Source: Bacillota bacterium
Lineage (GTDB): Bacteria; Bacillota; Sulfobacillia; Fermentithermobacillales; Fermentithermobacillaceae
Reading direction: 5' to 3'
Length of the DNA: 64,000 nucleotides
NCBI GenBank assembly: GCA_012841065.1
Contig: DUVI01000029.1
Coordinates: 20,394 to 84,393, forward strand
Both the position numbers and the translations under genes were made by a program. A model generated the notes under the pieces. The model was not told the DNA's origin. It did not search any database and was given only the letters and a program-made list of their open reading frames with translations. This document shows, one piece after another, positions 1-8,020 of this stretch. Position 1 is the first letter of the stretch; every line of letters starts with the position of its first letter.

Positions 1-1466
1 GTCACCAAAGAACCAGGTGCAGCTTGTGGGGGCTCAAAGCCTTTGCCGTTGTCTCTTACCTCTATTTTGAGTGAGTTTTCTTCAAACCCGAGCCTCAGTT
101 CTATCAAGTTTGCTCCCGAGTGTTTCACAGCGTTGGACAGGCCTTCCTGGACTATCCTGAACACCAGCGCCTCCACTTCCCGCGGAAGCTCCCGGACAGT
201 ACCTGATACATCAAACACCACACGGAAACCTTCCCTTTCAGCCTGGTCACACAGCCACTCACACGCTGGCACAAAGCCGAAATCGTCGAGTACCGGCGGC
301 CTCAGATTCCTGGCAAACTCTCTCAAGTCCGCGATAGTCTCATCTAACAGCGAATCTATGTCTGTAAGAAGTACTTGTACATGGTCATCAGGGGATTGGT
401 TTTGCGACACGGCCTTTTCAAGAAGGTCAAGCCTCCTCCTGAGTGCTACCAGATACTGAATCGCCCCGTCATGAAGTTCTCTGGCAATCCTGGCTCTTTC
501 TTCTTCCTGGGCCAGGTCGGCCACTGAAAGGTACTCGCGCATCATCTCTTCACGGTTTCTGGACACATACAGAGCCTTGTCCCTCTTTTCAATCTCTTCC
601 CAAAGGCGCTTTTCAGTGGAGGTATCCCTGGCGATTCCCTGGTGGTGGAGCAGTTCAAAACCCTGGTACAAGAGGGATGCACGCACATCCAGTTTCACCA
701 TGTGCCCGTCTTTCCGCTGTATAATCCAGGAGTACTCGATATGCTTCTGACGGTTGCGCACCGCACTCTTCAATGTAGACACAGTAATCGCCCACGACTC
801 AGGAGTCACAAATTCTCCGAAATACCTGCCGCACAGTTCTTCAGGCTCATATCCGAGCATCTCCATGCTTTGGGAATTGACATATAGAAAGCGGCCGCCC
901 CTGTCCAGCACGAAAACAAGGTCCCCTGCGTTTTCCATGAGCATATGGTATCTTTCTTCAGATCGTTTGAGATCCTCGATTAAGGCCGCTTTAGACGCTA
1001 TCATCGCTGCCTGGCTTGCAACCGCCATTATGAGCTCAGGGTCGGCCTGGAAAAACCGGAGGTCATCTTGACGGGCCAGCAGCATAAAGCCAGTTACCTC
1101 GTACCCAAGGATCATAGGAACTATGGCTGCAAATGAAAACTCAAGCGTTCCCAACACCGAATCCTTGTGGCCTTTGGTGAGAATATAAGGGCGGTGCGGG
1201 TTAAGCGCAGATTGCATGAGGCAAGAACCGGCGTCCACGCGCAAAGTGATATCGGGCGAGACCAGCAAATTGTGCTTGCCAATTGACGACACCACATAGG
1301 CCGATTTTGAAGCGGGCTCATAGAGCAGGATGGCTACCGCATCAATTTCAAAACTGTCCAGGATAAGCCGGGCGATTCTATCCAGCGCCTCATCCCGTGT
1401 AAGATTACCACGGGTTATCCTCCCCATTTCGAGCAAAAGAAAAGTGCCTGCTTTCCAGCCGGGCAT
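1..1466 (-). CDS. NarL-type sensor histidine kinase, GAF-PAS-HisKA_3, 3' end cut by window edge
   Basis: This is the cytoplasmic sensor kinase partner of the adjacent response regulator. About 488 codons are visible. A GAF-like domain fills roughly residues 15-160, then a PAS domain lies at about 170-285 (key stretch ENAGDLVFVLDRGGRFLYVN). The dimerisation/phosphoacceptor helix carries ERARIARELHDG, with the autophosphorylated His near residue 332. The start of the HATPase domain follows (ALVFRIVQEGLSNAVKHS, then RDNGKGFEPP) and runs off the window. I see no membrane segment, so it probably senses a soluble or redox signal. The ATG lies one base past the regulator's stop (TGA-T-ATG), so translation is probably coupled. 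The C-terminus is missing only because the window ends. Confidence 0.88.
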   Translation of the reverse strand, partial: MPGWKAGTFLLLEMGRITRGNLTRDEALDRIARLILDSFEIDAVAILLYEPASKSAYVVSSIGKHNLLVSPDITLRVDAGSCLMQSALNPHRPYILTKGHKDSVLGTLEFSFAAIVPMILGYEVTGFMLLARQDDLRFFQADPELIMAVASQAAMIASKAALIEDLKRSEERYHMLMENAGDLVFVLDRGGRFLYVNSQSMEMLGYEPEELCGRYFGEFVTPESWAITVSTLKSAVRNRQKHIEYSWIIQRKDGHMVKLDVRASLLYQGFELLHHQGIARDTSTEKRLWEEIEKRDKALYVSRNREEMMREYLSVADLAQEEERARIARELHDGAIQYLVALRRRLDLLEKAVSQNQSPDDHVQVLLTDIDSLLDETIADLREFARNLRPPVLDDFGFVPACEWLCDQAEREGFRVVFDVSGTVRELPREVEALVFRIVQEGLSNAVKHSGANLIELRLGFEENSLKIEVRDNGKGFEPPQAAPGSLV

Positions 1467-1467
1467 A

Positions 1468-2247
1468 TCACCCATCAGGGTTCACCTCAATGTGTTCCCG
1501 CGTGATGATACCTTGTTTGAGTCCTGCAACCACCGCCTGAGTGCGGGAGCTAACCCCCAACTTGTCGAAGACGGAACTCAGGTGCGACTGGACGGTCCTG
1601 GGGCTGACGTCAAGCTCAAAAGCGATTTCTTTGTTGGACAAGCCGTTTGCTGCAAGTTTAAGGATGTGGGTTTCCCTGGGCGTAAGCACCCCATCTTGTG
1701 ACAGACGGCCTGTATCCTGAGAATCGCTGTCAGGCAAGTGAGTTCCACTTTCAGAAACCTCAGCCCCTCTTTCGCCTTGATTCTCCGGCGGATAACCCGA
1801 CCACCTGGCAATCCTGGTAAACACCTCTCTGGCAATGTCGGGATGAAGAATGCATTCTCCCAGGGCGGTAGTTCTGATAGCTTGGACAAGTTCTTCTGAC
1901 CTGACGCTCTTGAGAATATAGCCAGAAGCACCGTTTTCAATAAGGCGGGAAACATAGGCAAAGTCGTCGTAAGCAGTTAGGGCCAGGATGAATATGTCAG
2001 GAAATCTCTCTTTGATCTGTCTTGTAGCTTCTATCCCGTTCATGCGGGGCATTGACACATCCATTGCAATTACATCAGGGGAAAGCTTCGCGGCCAGCTC
2101 AACCGCTTCAAATCCGTCAGAAGCTTCCCCCACCACTTCGATGTCAGGTTCCCCTTCAAGCAGCCGCCTCGTGCCCTCTCGCACAAGGGCGTGATCGTCA
2201 CATAGGAGAACTCGTATTTTCCCCTTACTTGGACCCTTGGAGGGCAT
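1468..2247 (-). CDS. NarL/FixJ-family response regulator (REC + LuxR HTH)
   Basis: Transcription factor of 259 aa, phosphorylated by the kinase that follows it. The receiver domain covers residues 11-128, with acidic pocket D17-D18, phosphoacceptor D63 (AMDVSMP), T91 and K113. A LuxR-type DNA-binding domain covers about 188-250 (LTPRETHILKLAANGLSNKE and SPRTVQSHLSSVFDKLGV). The linker of about 60 residues is polar and somewhat long. The start overlaps the 3' end of the FMN-binding gene by 23 bp, so the order FMN protein, regulator, kinase forms one operon. The target genes cannot be read from the sequence. The FMN protein itself or an electron-transfer chain would be natural targets, by inference. 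Confidence 0.9.
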   Translation of the reverse strand: MPSKGPSKGKIRVLLCDDHALVREGTRRLLEGEPDIEVVGEASDGFEAVELAAKLSPDVIAMDVSMPRMNGIEATRQIKERFPDIFILALTAYDDFAYVSRLIENGASGYILKSVRSEELVQAIRTTALGECILHPDIAREVFTRIARWSGYPPENQGERGAEVSESGTHLPDSDSQDTGRLSQDGVLTPRETHILKLAANGLSNKEIAFELDVSPRTVQSHLSSVFDKLGVSSRTQAVVAGLKQGIITREHIEVNPDG

Positions 2248-3337
2248 TTTTCACCGCCTCAATAACTCCTTCGCTCGCGAAGGTCGCCCCCGCAACCGTA
2301 TCAACATCAAGGCTTTGCTTGTCAATGATGTCTTGGGGGACATACTTGAACGCCGGGTCGGATATTCCGGCGGTCTCCCTGTGTTCAAGCACCTTGATGT
2401 CCACTATCTTGCCGCCTTCCATGGTCACAGAAACCTTTATGGGACCGAACAAACCGTTTCCGGTACCCCCATACTCGCCGTCAGCTATCTCAGTGATATC
2501 TTTGGGTACATCCCCTGCACCCTGTCTCACGCCAAACGGCTTCAAAGCGTCTTTGACTGCGTCAATGATGCCTTCACTTGTAAACGTAGCTCCTGTGATG
2601 GTATCCACATCAACAGTCTGCTTTTCAATCATGGACTCGGGAACGCGAGAGAAGGCAGGATCGGCAATCCCTGCAGTCTCACGGTGCTCCAAAACCTTGA
2701 TTTCCGTAACCTTACCGGCCTTTGCGGTCACAGCTACCTTAATAGGGCCGAACAGCCCAGTGCCGGAACCTTCATAAGTCCCGTCAGGCAATTGTGCAAA
2801 GTCTATTGCCAGCTCACCGTCACCGGCACTCGGGGCAATAGCTGCCGACAAAAAAGCCAGCGCCTTGCTCACTCCGGCTTTTACAGCCCCTGAAGACACA
2901 GTGGCGCCTGAGATGCCGTCAACCCCGGCCGGATTGTCAATTCCCCTGAACCGGGCCAGAAAAGCTTCATCCTTAACGCGTGTGCCAATGCCGGGCGTTT
3001 CAGACATGGAGACTATCTGCACATCAGTAATCTTACCGTCTGTACCTACACCGACCATCATCTGGATGGATTCAGAACCGTAACCCTGGGCTTCCACCTG
3101 CACAGCTGCTCCTACTACCTGAGAACCTTTCTTACCTATCCAGTATCTCGTGCCGTCAAGTGCTTGCTCTTCAACAGCGGAAGCTCCGGAAATAACTTCT
3201 CTTGCTGCATTTAGAAGGTCTTCCTCAGCGCGTTTATCGATTATAGGCTTGGTCTTAGCGTACACCGCAGCCAGTCCCAGTCCGGCCACAGCACAAATAA
3301 GCGCCAGAGTCAAGCCCAGCTTGGCCACTTGTTTCAT
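2225..3337 (-). CDS. extracytoplasmic protein with three FMN-binding domains
   Basis: Membrane-anchored, outward-facing flavoprotein of 370 aa that probably carries covalent FMN for electron transfer. One N-terminal membrane segment or signal anchor lies at residues 7-27. Three FMN_bind domains follow. The first is RnfG/NqrC-like (about 70-160, motif GISGATVSS, T146). The second and third are close copies of each other (about 185-265 and 285-366), with TITGATFTS (T251) and TVAGATFAS (T352). In this family ApbE attaches FMN to the Thr of such motifs. No ApbE, RnfD or NosR-like partner is present in the window. The SD is GGAGG eight bases before the ATG. It is the first gene of an operon with the two-component system. 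Confidence 0.85.
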   Translation of the reverse strand: MKQVAKLGLTLALICAVAGLGLAAVYAKTKPIIDKRAEEDLLNAAREVISGASAVEEQALDGTRYWIGKKGSQVVGAAVQVEAQGYGSESIQMMVGVGTDGKITDVQIVSMSETPGIGTRVKDEAFLARFRGIDNPAGVDGISGATVSSGAVKAGVSKALAFLSAAIAPSAGDGELAIDFAQLPDGTYEGSGTGLFGPIKVAVTAKAGKVTEIKVLEHRETAGIADPAFSRVPESMIEKQTVDVDTITGATFTSEGIIDAVKDALKPFGVRQGAGDVPKDITEIADGEYGGTGNGLFGPIKVSVTMEGGKIVDIKVLEHRETAGISDPAFKYVPQDIIDKQSLDVDTVAGATFASEGVIEAVKNALQGSK

Positions 3338-3448
3338 GTCGCCTACCTCCTCAAAATTGCAGACTTCACACTGTATGGGTTACCATCTTGAATGATAACA
3401 TATCAGCTATGTTTTGTGCAGGAGGAACCAAATCAGAGGGTGTATTAT

Positions 3449-3478
3449 TGTATACTAATATATTGACGGTACCGGCAA
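3449..3478 (-). promoter_or_regulatory. possible sigma-A promoter for the FMN/two-component operon
   Basis: On the minus strand TTGCCG (3478-3473) and TATACA (3454-3449) are separated by 18 bases. This would start transcription about 100 bases upstream of the FMN gene. Both boxes match the consensus at four of six positions, so this is only a plausible reading. Confidence 0.3.
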
Positions 3479-3499
3479 TGCCCGCTATTGGAGGATAAA

Positions 3500-4312
3500 A
3501 TGGGAAGAGTAAAGTTAGAGCACGGATTGGTCAAATATATCGCCGACGACAAGATCTACTATGTGAAACAGCACTTTGACCCATCCCTCATGCCCGGCCA
3601 TTCTTCCCACCGATTCGTGGTCCATGAAACTTTCTTCAGCTACGGGCCTATCGAGAGAATTGTAAGCCTCCTGGGAATAGGGCGGGTCAACATCGTATCG
3701 GTAAAGCTTGAACACGAGATGGATCTGAGCCACGAAGACCGCGAAAAGCTCACTGAGCTGGTTGGCCCCAAGTTCTACTTCTCAAGAGCTGCTTACCAAT
3801 ATGACAAGAACTCCCTGCCCCACAAAGATCCTGAAACCGCTATGGGATACCAAGTCGTATTCGACACAGTGATGAGAAATTGGGATAACGGCGAGAGAAA
3901 CATATGGTACGTGTCCGGTGTTCCGGTTTGGTTTGACTTTGGCGCCAGCCTTGATCCCCGGTGCCACAACATATACCGTTTCTTGCTCAAACTGCAGGAC
4001 GCTGCAGATACCGGACGGGTCTCGTCAATCAAGCGTTACTTCGAGAACTTCTCGCGACATAGAAATGACATCCTAAACAGGGCGATAAGCATGGTCAAAA
4101 GCATAACTCTAAGTGAAATCAGAACCATCGTTGACGTTGCGGAAGATCGCTACGCCGGATATTTCGCTGAATACCTTGCTAAGAACGTGTCGCAAATTGA
4201 CGATGACATTGATATAATGAGGGGAGCTTTTTTGCAAAAGGAACTCGAAAGCGATCGTTCGCTTATCTACACGTCAATACCGAGAGAAGTCTTCGGGCGT
4301 CAAGTCAAGTAG
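3500..4312 (+). CDS. HipA-like / PI3-4-kinase-fold protein of unknown role
   Basis: Soluble protein of 270 aa. I cannot name a characterised orthologue. The segment near residues 125-155 reads VFDTVMRNWDNGERNIWY and then PVWFDFGASLD. This fits the catalytic D-x4-N and metal-binding DFG pattern of HipA-like and PI3/4-kinase-like folds. A glycine-rich loop is less clear. An upstream TTG at 3488 is open, but the ATG at 3500 has GGAGG five bases ahead and is preferred. It is followed after 32 bases by a PHP phosphoesterase on the same strand, so a kinase/phosphatase pair is conceivable. The kinase assignment rests on motif spacing only. Confidence 0.55.
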   Translation: MGRVKLEHGLVKYIADDKIYYVKQHFDPSLMPGHSSHRFVVHETFFSYGPIERIVSLLGIGRVNIVSVKLEHEMDLSHEDREKLTELVGPKFYFSRAAYQYDKNSLPHKDPETAMGYQVVFDTVMRNWDNGERNIWYVSGVPVWFDFGASLDPRCHNIYRFLLKLQDAADTGRVSSIKRYFENFSRHRNDILNRAISMVKSITLSEIRTIVDVAEDRYAGYFAEYLAKNVSQIDDDIDIMRGAFLQKELESDRSLIYTSIPREVFGRQVK

Positions 4313-4344
4313 GGTTGCCGAAATCTTTGGACCGGAGGAAACCT

Positions 4345-5007
4345 TTGACCAAAAACCGTGGCTTCCGAATGGATTTGCACATACACTCGATGTACTCAGG
4401 CGAGTCCCTGGCAGATCCCCGGGACATCCTGGAGACAGCCATCGAGCGGGGGCTTGATGGCATTTGCATCACCGAACACCATAGTTTATATGCCAGTCGA
4501 CCTTTTGAGAGACTGAAGAAACAATACCCTTCTCTGGTTGTGCTAAGGGGAGTTGAGATTTCTACAGACGCCGGTCATATGCTGGTCTATGGGGTTGACG
4601 ACACTGAATGGGATGACTGGGGAAACAGCAAGCCGGTCAACGGCCAGGAACTGATAGACCGTGTCCTGAGACTTGGGGGAGTCGCCATCCCCGCTCATCC
4701 GTGGCAAGTTATGGAGAGTGCAGGCAACCAGGAAGGCCTGCAATTCACTGTAGATGAGAGGATTAGTACCCTCAGCAATCTCACCGCCATAGAAGTATGC
4801 AACGGCAAACAGTTGGGCCACCCAAGCATATGTGAGATCCTGGGCGCTTACGCCAAACAGATGGGCCTTGGCGGAATTGGCGGAAGCGATGCCCATGCAC
4901 CTGAAAACGTAGGCAATGCGTACACTGTTTTCAAAACTCCGGTTTGTTCATCCAGGGATCTTGTCAAGGCCATCCTTTCAAAGATGTATTACCCCCAAAC
5001 CTCATAA
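4345..5007 (+). CDS. PHP-domain phosphoesterase
   Basis: Probable metal-dependent phosphoesterase of about 220 aa, cytoplasmic. It has the PHP metal ligands in order: HIHSMYSGES near the N-terminus, ITEHHS, RGVEIST, PAHPWQ and GGSDAHAPENVG near the C-terminus. It is a stand-alone PHP domain, smaller than histidinol phosphatase HisJ and without a polymerase, so the substrate is unknown. The start is taken as TTG at 4345 because GGAGG (4334-4338) lies six bases ahead; the in-frame TTG at 4315 has no such site and an ATG at 4369 is also possible. It sits directly behind the HipA-like gene and is likely cotranscribed. Confidence 0.8.
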   Translation: MTKNRGFRMDLHIHSMYSGESLADPRDILETAIERGLDGICITEHHSLYASRPFERLKKQYPSLVVLRGVEISTDAGHMLVYGVDDTEWDDWGNSKPVNGQELIDRVLRLGGVAIPAHPWQVMESAGNQEGLQFTVDERISTLSNLTAIEVCNGKQLGHPSICEILGAYAKQMGLGGIGGSDAHAPENVGNAYTVFKTPVCSSRDLVKAILSKMYYPQTS

Positions 5008-5025
5008 ATTCAAAATTCTAAACAT

Positions 5026-5160
5026 CTAACCTCAGCTATGCTAATACACCTATAGAGATCCAAATGCTTTGTAGATCCGGGTAGCAACCCGTTTGTGTAC
5101 AGGCAGGCCAGACAAAAACAGGGCAGCCCCTGTACTTGGGCACATCACTGAGGTTAGGAG
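5026..5160 (+). promoter_or_regulatory. structured leader RNA, candidate cis-regulator of ykvI
   Basis: A perfect 10-bp inverted repeat, CTAACCTCAG (5026-5035) and CTGAGGTTAG (5148-5157), encloses at least two further perfect stems: CGGGT/ACCCG (5078-5082 with 5087-5091) and GTACAGG/CCTGTAC (5097-5103 with 5129-5135). The 3' strand of the outer stem runs into the Shine-Dalgarno AGGAG (5156-5160) of the following gene. Closing the junction would therefore mask the ribosome site. The layout is that of a riboswitch-like translational switch. I do not recognise a known riboswitch class. Confidence 0.5.
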
Positions 5161-5168
5161 ACCGGACG

Positions 5169-6224
5169 GTGAAAAGAGCAAGGGTTTCGGTTTTGGCCTT
5201 GGCCGGTACCTATATAGGCACTGTGGTAGGGGCAGGTTTTGCATCAGGCCAGGAAGTGCTCCAGTTTTTCGGTATGTTCGGCCCTCTGGGGATTCCAGGG
5301 GTAATCGTAGCGGTAGCAGGTTTCTTCCTGTTCGGGTTTGCATGCATAGAAATCGGAAGGGAAACCGGGGCTTCCTCCCACAAACCCGTGTTCATAGAAG
5401 CTACCGGCAAGGCTCTTTATCCCTTACTTGACTTGGTGACCGCCTTCTTTCTGTTCGGCGCCCTGTCTGCCATGATTTCAGGCACAGGCTCAATACTCAA
5501 CCAAGAATTCGGCCTACCGTGGATAGTCGGAGCTTCTGCGATGGCGATCGCCACTTTCATAACCGTGCTCACAGGGCTCAGAGGGATCACCTACGCCATC
5601 GGCTCTGTGGTGCCCTTCTTGCTGGCAGGTGTGTTCCTCATCTCAGCGAAGGTAATTCTTACAAACGGCTTGCACATGGGACTGCCCCCTCCTGACTACA
5701 AACCTCCTGTAGGGCATTGGGCAGTGTCAGCATTCAATTACGTGTCCTACAATATCCTTATGGCCGCCCCTGTTCTGTCCGCCATAGGAGGTATACTGGA
5801 TACCAAGAAGCAGGCGTTTACCATAGCTGCCTTGGGAGCTCTGGGCCTAGGGGCCGGGCTTTTGCTTGTGTACTTGACAATAGTGTCTTCCCTGCCCGGT
5901 ATCGCAGGGTTTGAGATCCCCCTGGCCAGGTTGGCGTCACAAGTATGGAAGTTTGGGCAACCGCTGTACGTCACGATTTTCGCAGCTGAAGTGTATACCA
6001 CCGCTGTGGCCAACCTTTACGGTATCTCAGCCAGGCTGATACCTCCGGGAAACAGAGGATTCATGCTTGTTGCGTTTGTCACGACAGGAGTTGCGCTCTT
6101 GGCCGCTTCAGCCGGCTTCTCTAACCTGGTGCGAGTGGTATACCCCCTGAGCGGCTGGGCCGGTACAGTTTTCATTGGAGGCCTGGCGGTTTACCTTGTG
6201 AAGGCATTCATACAGAAACACTAA
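5169..6224 (+). CDS. ykvI: YkvI-family (COG3949) membrane transporter
   Basis: Polytopic membrane protein of about 351 aa, distantly related to APC-superfamily amino acid transporters. The N-terminus has the family hallmark TYIGTVVGAGFASGQEVLQFF split over the first helix break. About ten hydrophobic segments follow to the C-terminus. The substrate is unknown. The start is GTG at 5169, with AGGAG eight bases ahead; an upstream in-frame TTG at 5136 has no ribosome site. It is monocistronic, bounded by a structured leader and a hairpin at 6232-6257. The leader suggests control at translation by a small molecule, which is inference. Confidence 0.78.
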   Translation: MKRARVSVLALAGTYIGTVVGAGFASGQEVLQFFGMFGPLGIPGVIVAVAGFFLFGFACIEIGRETGASSHKPVFIEATGKALYPLLDLVTAFFLFGALSAMISGTGSILNQEFGLPWIVGASAMAIATFITVLTGLRGITYAIGSVVPFLLAGVFLISAKVILTNGLHMGLPPPDYKPPVGHWAVSAFNYVSYNILMAAPVLSAIGGILDTKKQAFTIAALGALGLGAGLLLVYLTIVSSLPGIAGFEIPLARLASQVWKFGQPLYVTIFAAEVYTTAVANLYGISARLIPPGNRGFMLVAFVTTGVALLAASAGFSNLVRVVYPLSGWAGTVFIGGLAVYLVKAFIQKH

Positions 6225-6231
6225 CACATTA

Positions 6232-6257
6232 CAGGGAGTGGTGCATGCCACTCCCTG
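6232..6257. terminator. hairpin between convergent ykvI and hut operon
   Basis: A perfect 10-bp stem, CAGGGAGTGG (6232-6241) and CCACTCCCTG (6248-6257), has a 6-base loop and lies between two convergent transcription units. There is no T-run on either side, so it is an atypical or Rho-assisted terminator. Confidence 0.5.
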
Positions 6258-6307
6258 AGACAAATGCCTGAATATCATGCGTGGAATCCATAACTCCGGT
6301 AGCTCAA

Positions 6308-6934
6308 TCACCCTGGTGGCTCAAGTCCAGCCTGTTCCAAAGCCGCACCAAGCTGAGACCTGTACGATGCCGCCTTTTCCCTGGCCCTCTTGAGGGAATC
6401 GACACTTGCCTGCTTGAACTCCTCATCCTTGATGGAAGCAAGGTTGATTTCAGCGTTCATGGCCGCTCCGTGCATGGCAGCCTCAAGTAGCAGGAAACCA
6501 ACGGCAACATCGGTTATGGCGTTTGGGTTTCCGTATTCGAGCAGCCCAGGCACGAGCTCCATCGCCTCAATGCATACTTCTGCGGTCTTGAGCGGTGATG
6601 TGGTCGCTCCAACAAACGCCTCTTGTATCGCCTTCCTCCGCCGTGCCTTTTCCTCAGGAGTAGCTTTTGGCAGTTTGAAAGCACTTTCTACGCTCTTATA
6701 TGCTTTAGCGTCCTCATCAGCCAAGGCCAGAAGCTTCCCGTACAATCTTTCAGAGGCCAACCTGATTTCTTCCAGCTTGTCCCGGCCTTCAGTAAACCTG
6801 GGCAGCATCAATGTAATCCCTGCAACCATCTGGAACAACCCACAACCCATGGCGCCTGTAACCGCAGCAGCGGCACCTCCCCCAGGTGCACTGGTAGCGG
6901 CTCTTAAGTCATCCAGAAAACTTGACAGATCCAA
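6308..6934 (-). CDS. fchA: formimidoyl-THF cyclodeaminase / methenyl-THF cyclohydrolase (FTCD_C family)
   Basis: Soluble helical enzyme of 208 aa in the FTCD C-terminal family. It turns 5-formimino-THF into 5,10-methenyl-THF plus ammonia, and in some bacteria members act as methenyl-THF cyclohydrolase. The family's glycine-rich entry APGGGAAAAVTGAMGC is at about residues 16-31. It is the last gene of hutU-hutH-ftcD-fchA, so here the deaminase role is the natural one, finishing C1 transfer from histidine. It starts with TTG behind a GGGGGG site. A paralogue at 28288-28920 sits next to folD. A TATAAT on the minus strand near 6993-6998 could give a weak internal promoter, but I see no matching -35. 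Confidence 0.88.
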   Translation of the reverse strand: MDLSSFLDDLRAATSAPGGGAAAAVTGAMGCGLFQMVAGITLMLPRFTEGRDKLEEIRLASERLYGKLLALADEDAKAYKSVESAFKLPKATPEEKARRRKAIQEAFVGATTSPLKTAEVCIEAMELVPGLLEYGNPNAITDVAVGFLLLEAAMHGAAMNAEINLASIKDEEFKQASVDSLKRAREKAASYRSQLGAALEQAGLEPPG

Positions 6935-7001
6935 GTGTGTCGCCCCCCAACTTGTGACAAGTCAAACACCATGCGAAGCGCTCTTAAAGTCAATTATACC
7001 C

Positions 7002-7892
7002 TTACACCATGAGATCAAGAATCCTTTGCTTAGAAAACCCTTCCAGCTTGAGGCGGGCAGAAGCTACATCCAAGAGTGCGTCTAAGGGAACCAGCCCGAT
7101 TAGTTCCGAGTCTAGGATTGCCACCCCTCTGCTTGCTGCTTCCTCCTCAATTTTGCTGAATACAAGTTCCATCGAAGTAGACCGGTAGTCCAAAAGGTTC
7201 ATGGTAACCTGGGCAAGCCCTGTCTCGTCTATTGTTATCCCCATAGCTTGAACGTGTGGAAGGCCGCCTGACGACTCCCTTATGCGCCTGGCAATGGCAC
7301 GTGCAATTTTCACGTCACTTGTATTGAGGTTGACGTTGAATGCGATAAGAGGAGGTCTTGCGCCAACGGCAGTAGCTCCTGCCCTTGGATGGAGCTCACC
7401 CGGTCCGAAATCGGGTTTCCTGTCAGGGTCTGTCTTGATAGCTTGTTTGAGCCCTTCATATTCGCCTCTTCTCACATCAGGCAGTCGCACCCGATCCGGC
7501 CTTGTAGCAGCTTTTGCGTAAAGATACACAGGTATGCCCAGTTCCTCACCTATCCGCTTTCCCACACCTTTGGCCATCGCCACACAGTCTTCCATGGTGA
7601 CTCCCTGGATGGGAACAAAGGGTATCACATCGGTGGCACCTATCCTGGGATGTTCACCGTGGTGTTTTTCCATGTCTATAAGTTCACTTGCCCTCTTTGC
7701 GGCACAAAATGCCGCCAGTTCAACATGTTCAGGCACCCCGATAAAGGTGACGACCGAACGGTTGTGGCTGGGATCCATGGATGCATCCAGTACGTTACAC
7801 CCTGAGGCTTTGATTACCGTGACTATCTCATCTAAGAAAGATTGATCTCTACCTTCGCTGAAGTTGGGTATGCATTCGACTATCTGTTTCAT
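7002..7892 (-). CDS. ftcD: glutamate formimidoyltransferase
   Basis: Transfers the formimino group of N-formimino-L-glutamate to tetrahydrofolate, releasing glutamate. It has 296 aa, the length of the stand-alone N-terminal (FTCD_N plus FTCD) half of the bifunctional animal enzyme. Recognisable stretches are the N-terminal VECIPNFSEGRD, the active-site region HHGEHPRIGATDVIPFVP, and HPRAGATAVGAR-PPLIAFNVNL. The start ATG has two GGAGG copies upstream, the outer one at proper spacing. It is the third gene of the histidine operon. The presence of FtcD rather than a hutF/hutG branch shows that the pathway runs through formiminoglutamate to folate. Confidence 0.93.
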   Translation of the reverse strand: MKQIVECIPNFSEGRDQSFLDEIVTVIKASGCNVLDASMDPSHNRSVVTFIGVPEHVELAAFCAAKRASELIDMEKHHGEHPRIGATDVIPFVPIQGVTMEDCVAMAKGVGKRIGEELGIPVYLYAKAATRPDRVRLPDVRRGEYEGLKQAIKTDPDRKPDFGPGELHPRAGATAVGARPPLIAFNVNLNTSDVKIARAIARRIRESSGGLPHVQAMGITIDETGLAQVTMNLLDYRSTSMELVFSKIEEEAASRGVAILDSELIGLVPLDALLDVASARLKLEGFSKQRILDLMV

Positions 7893-8020
7893 ACCTCCAC
7901 CCTCCTCATGGACGATTGTTTAAAGAGCGTCCCAACCGGCCTACGTTGGCTGACAATAACCAACCGGGTTCTTGATCAATCACCAAGTAGTTCCACAAAC
8001 ATCCCGTGCATCCCATAAAG

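Noticed and set aside
43-1071. Plus-strand open frames across the 5' end of the window
   Set aside because: They are antisense to a continuous minus-strand kinase frame with clear GAF, PAS and HisKA_3 motifs.
6950-6963. ACTTGTGACAAGT between ftcD and fchA, looked at as a Rex site
   Set aside because: The half sites TTGTGA and TCACAA are not spaced as Rex requires; it is a short palindrome only.
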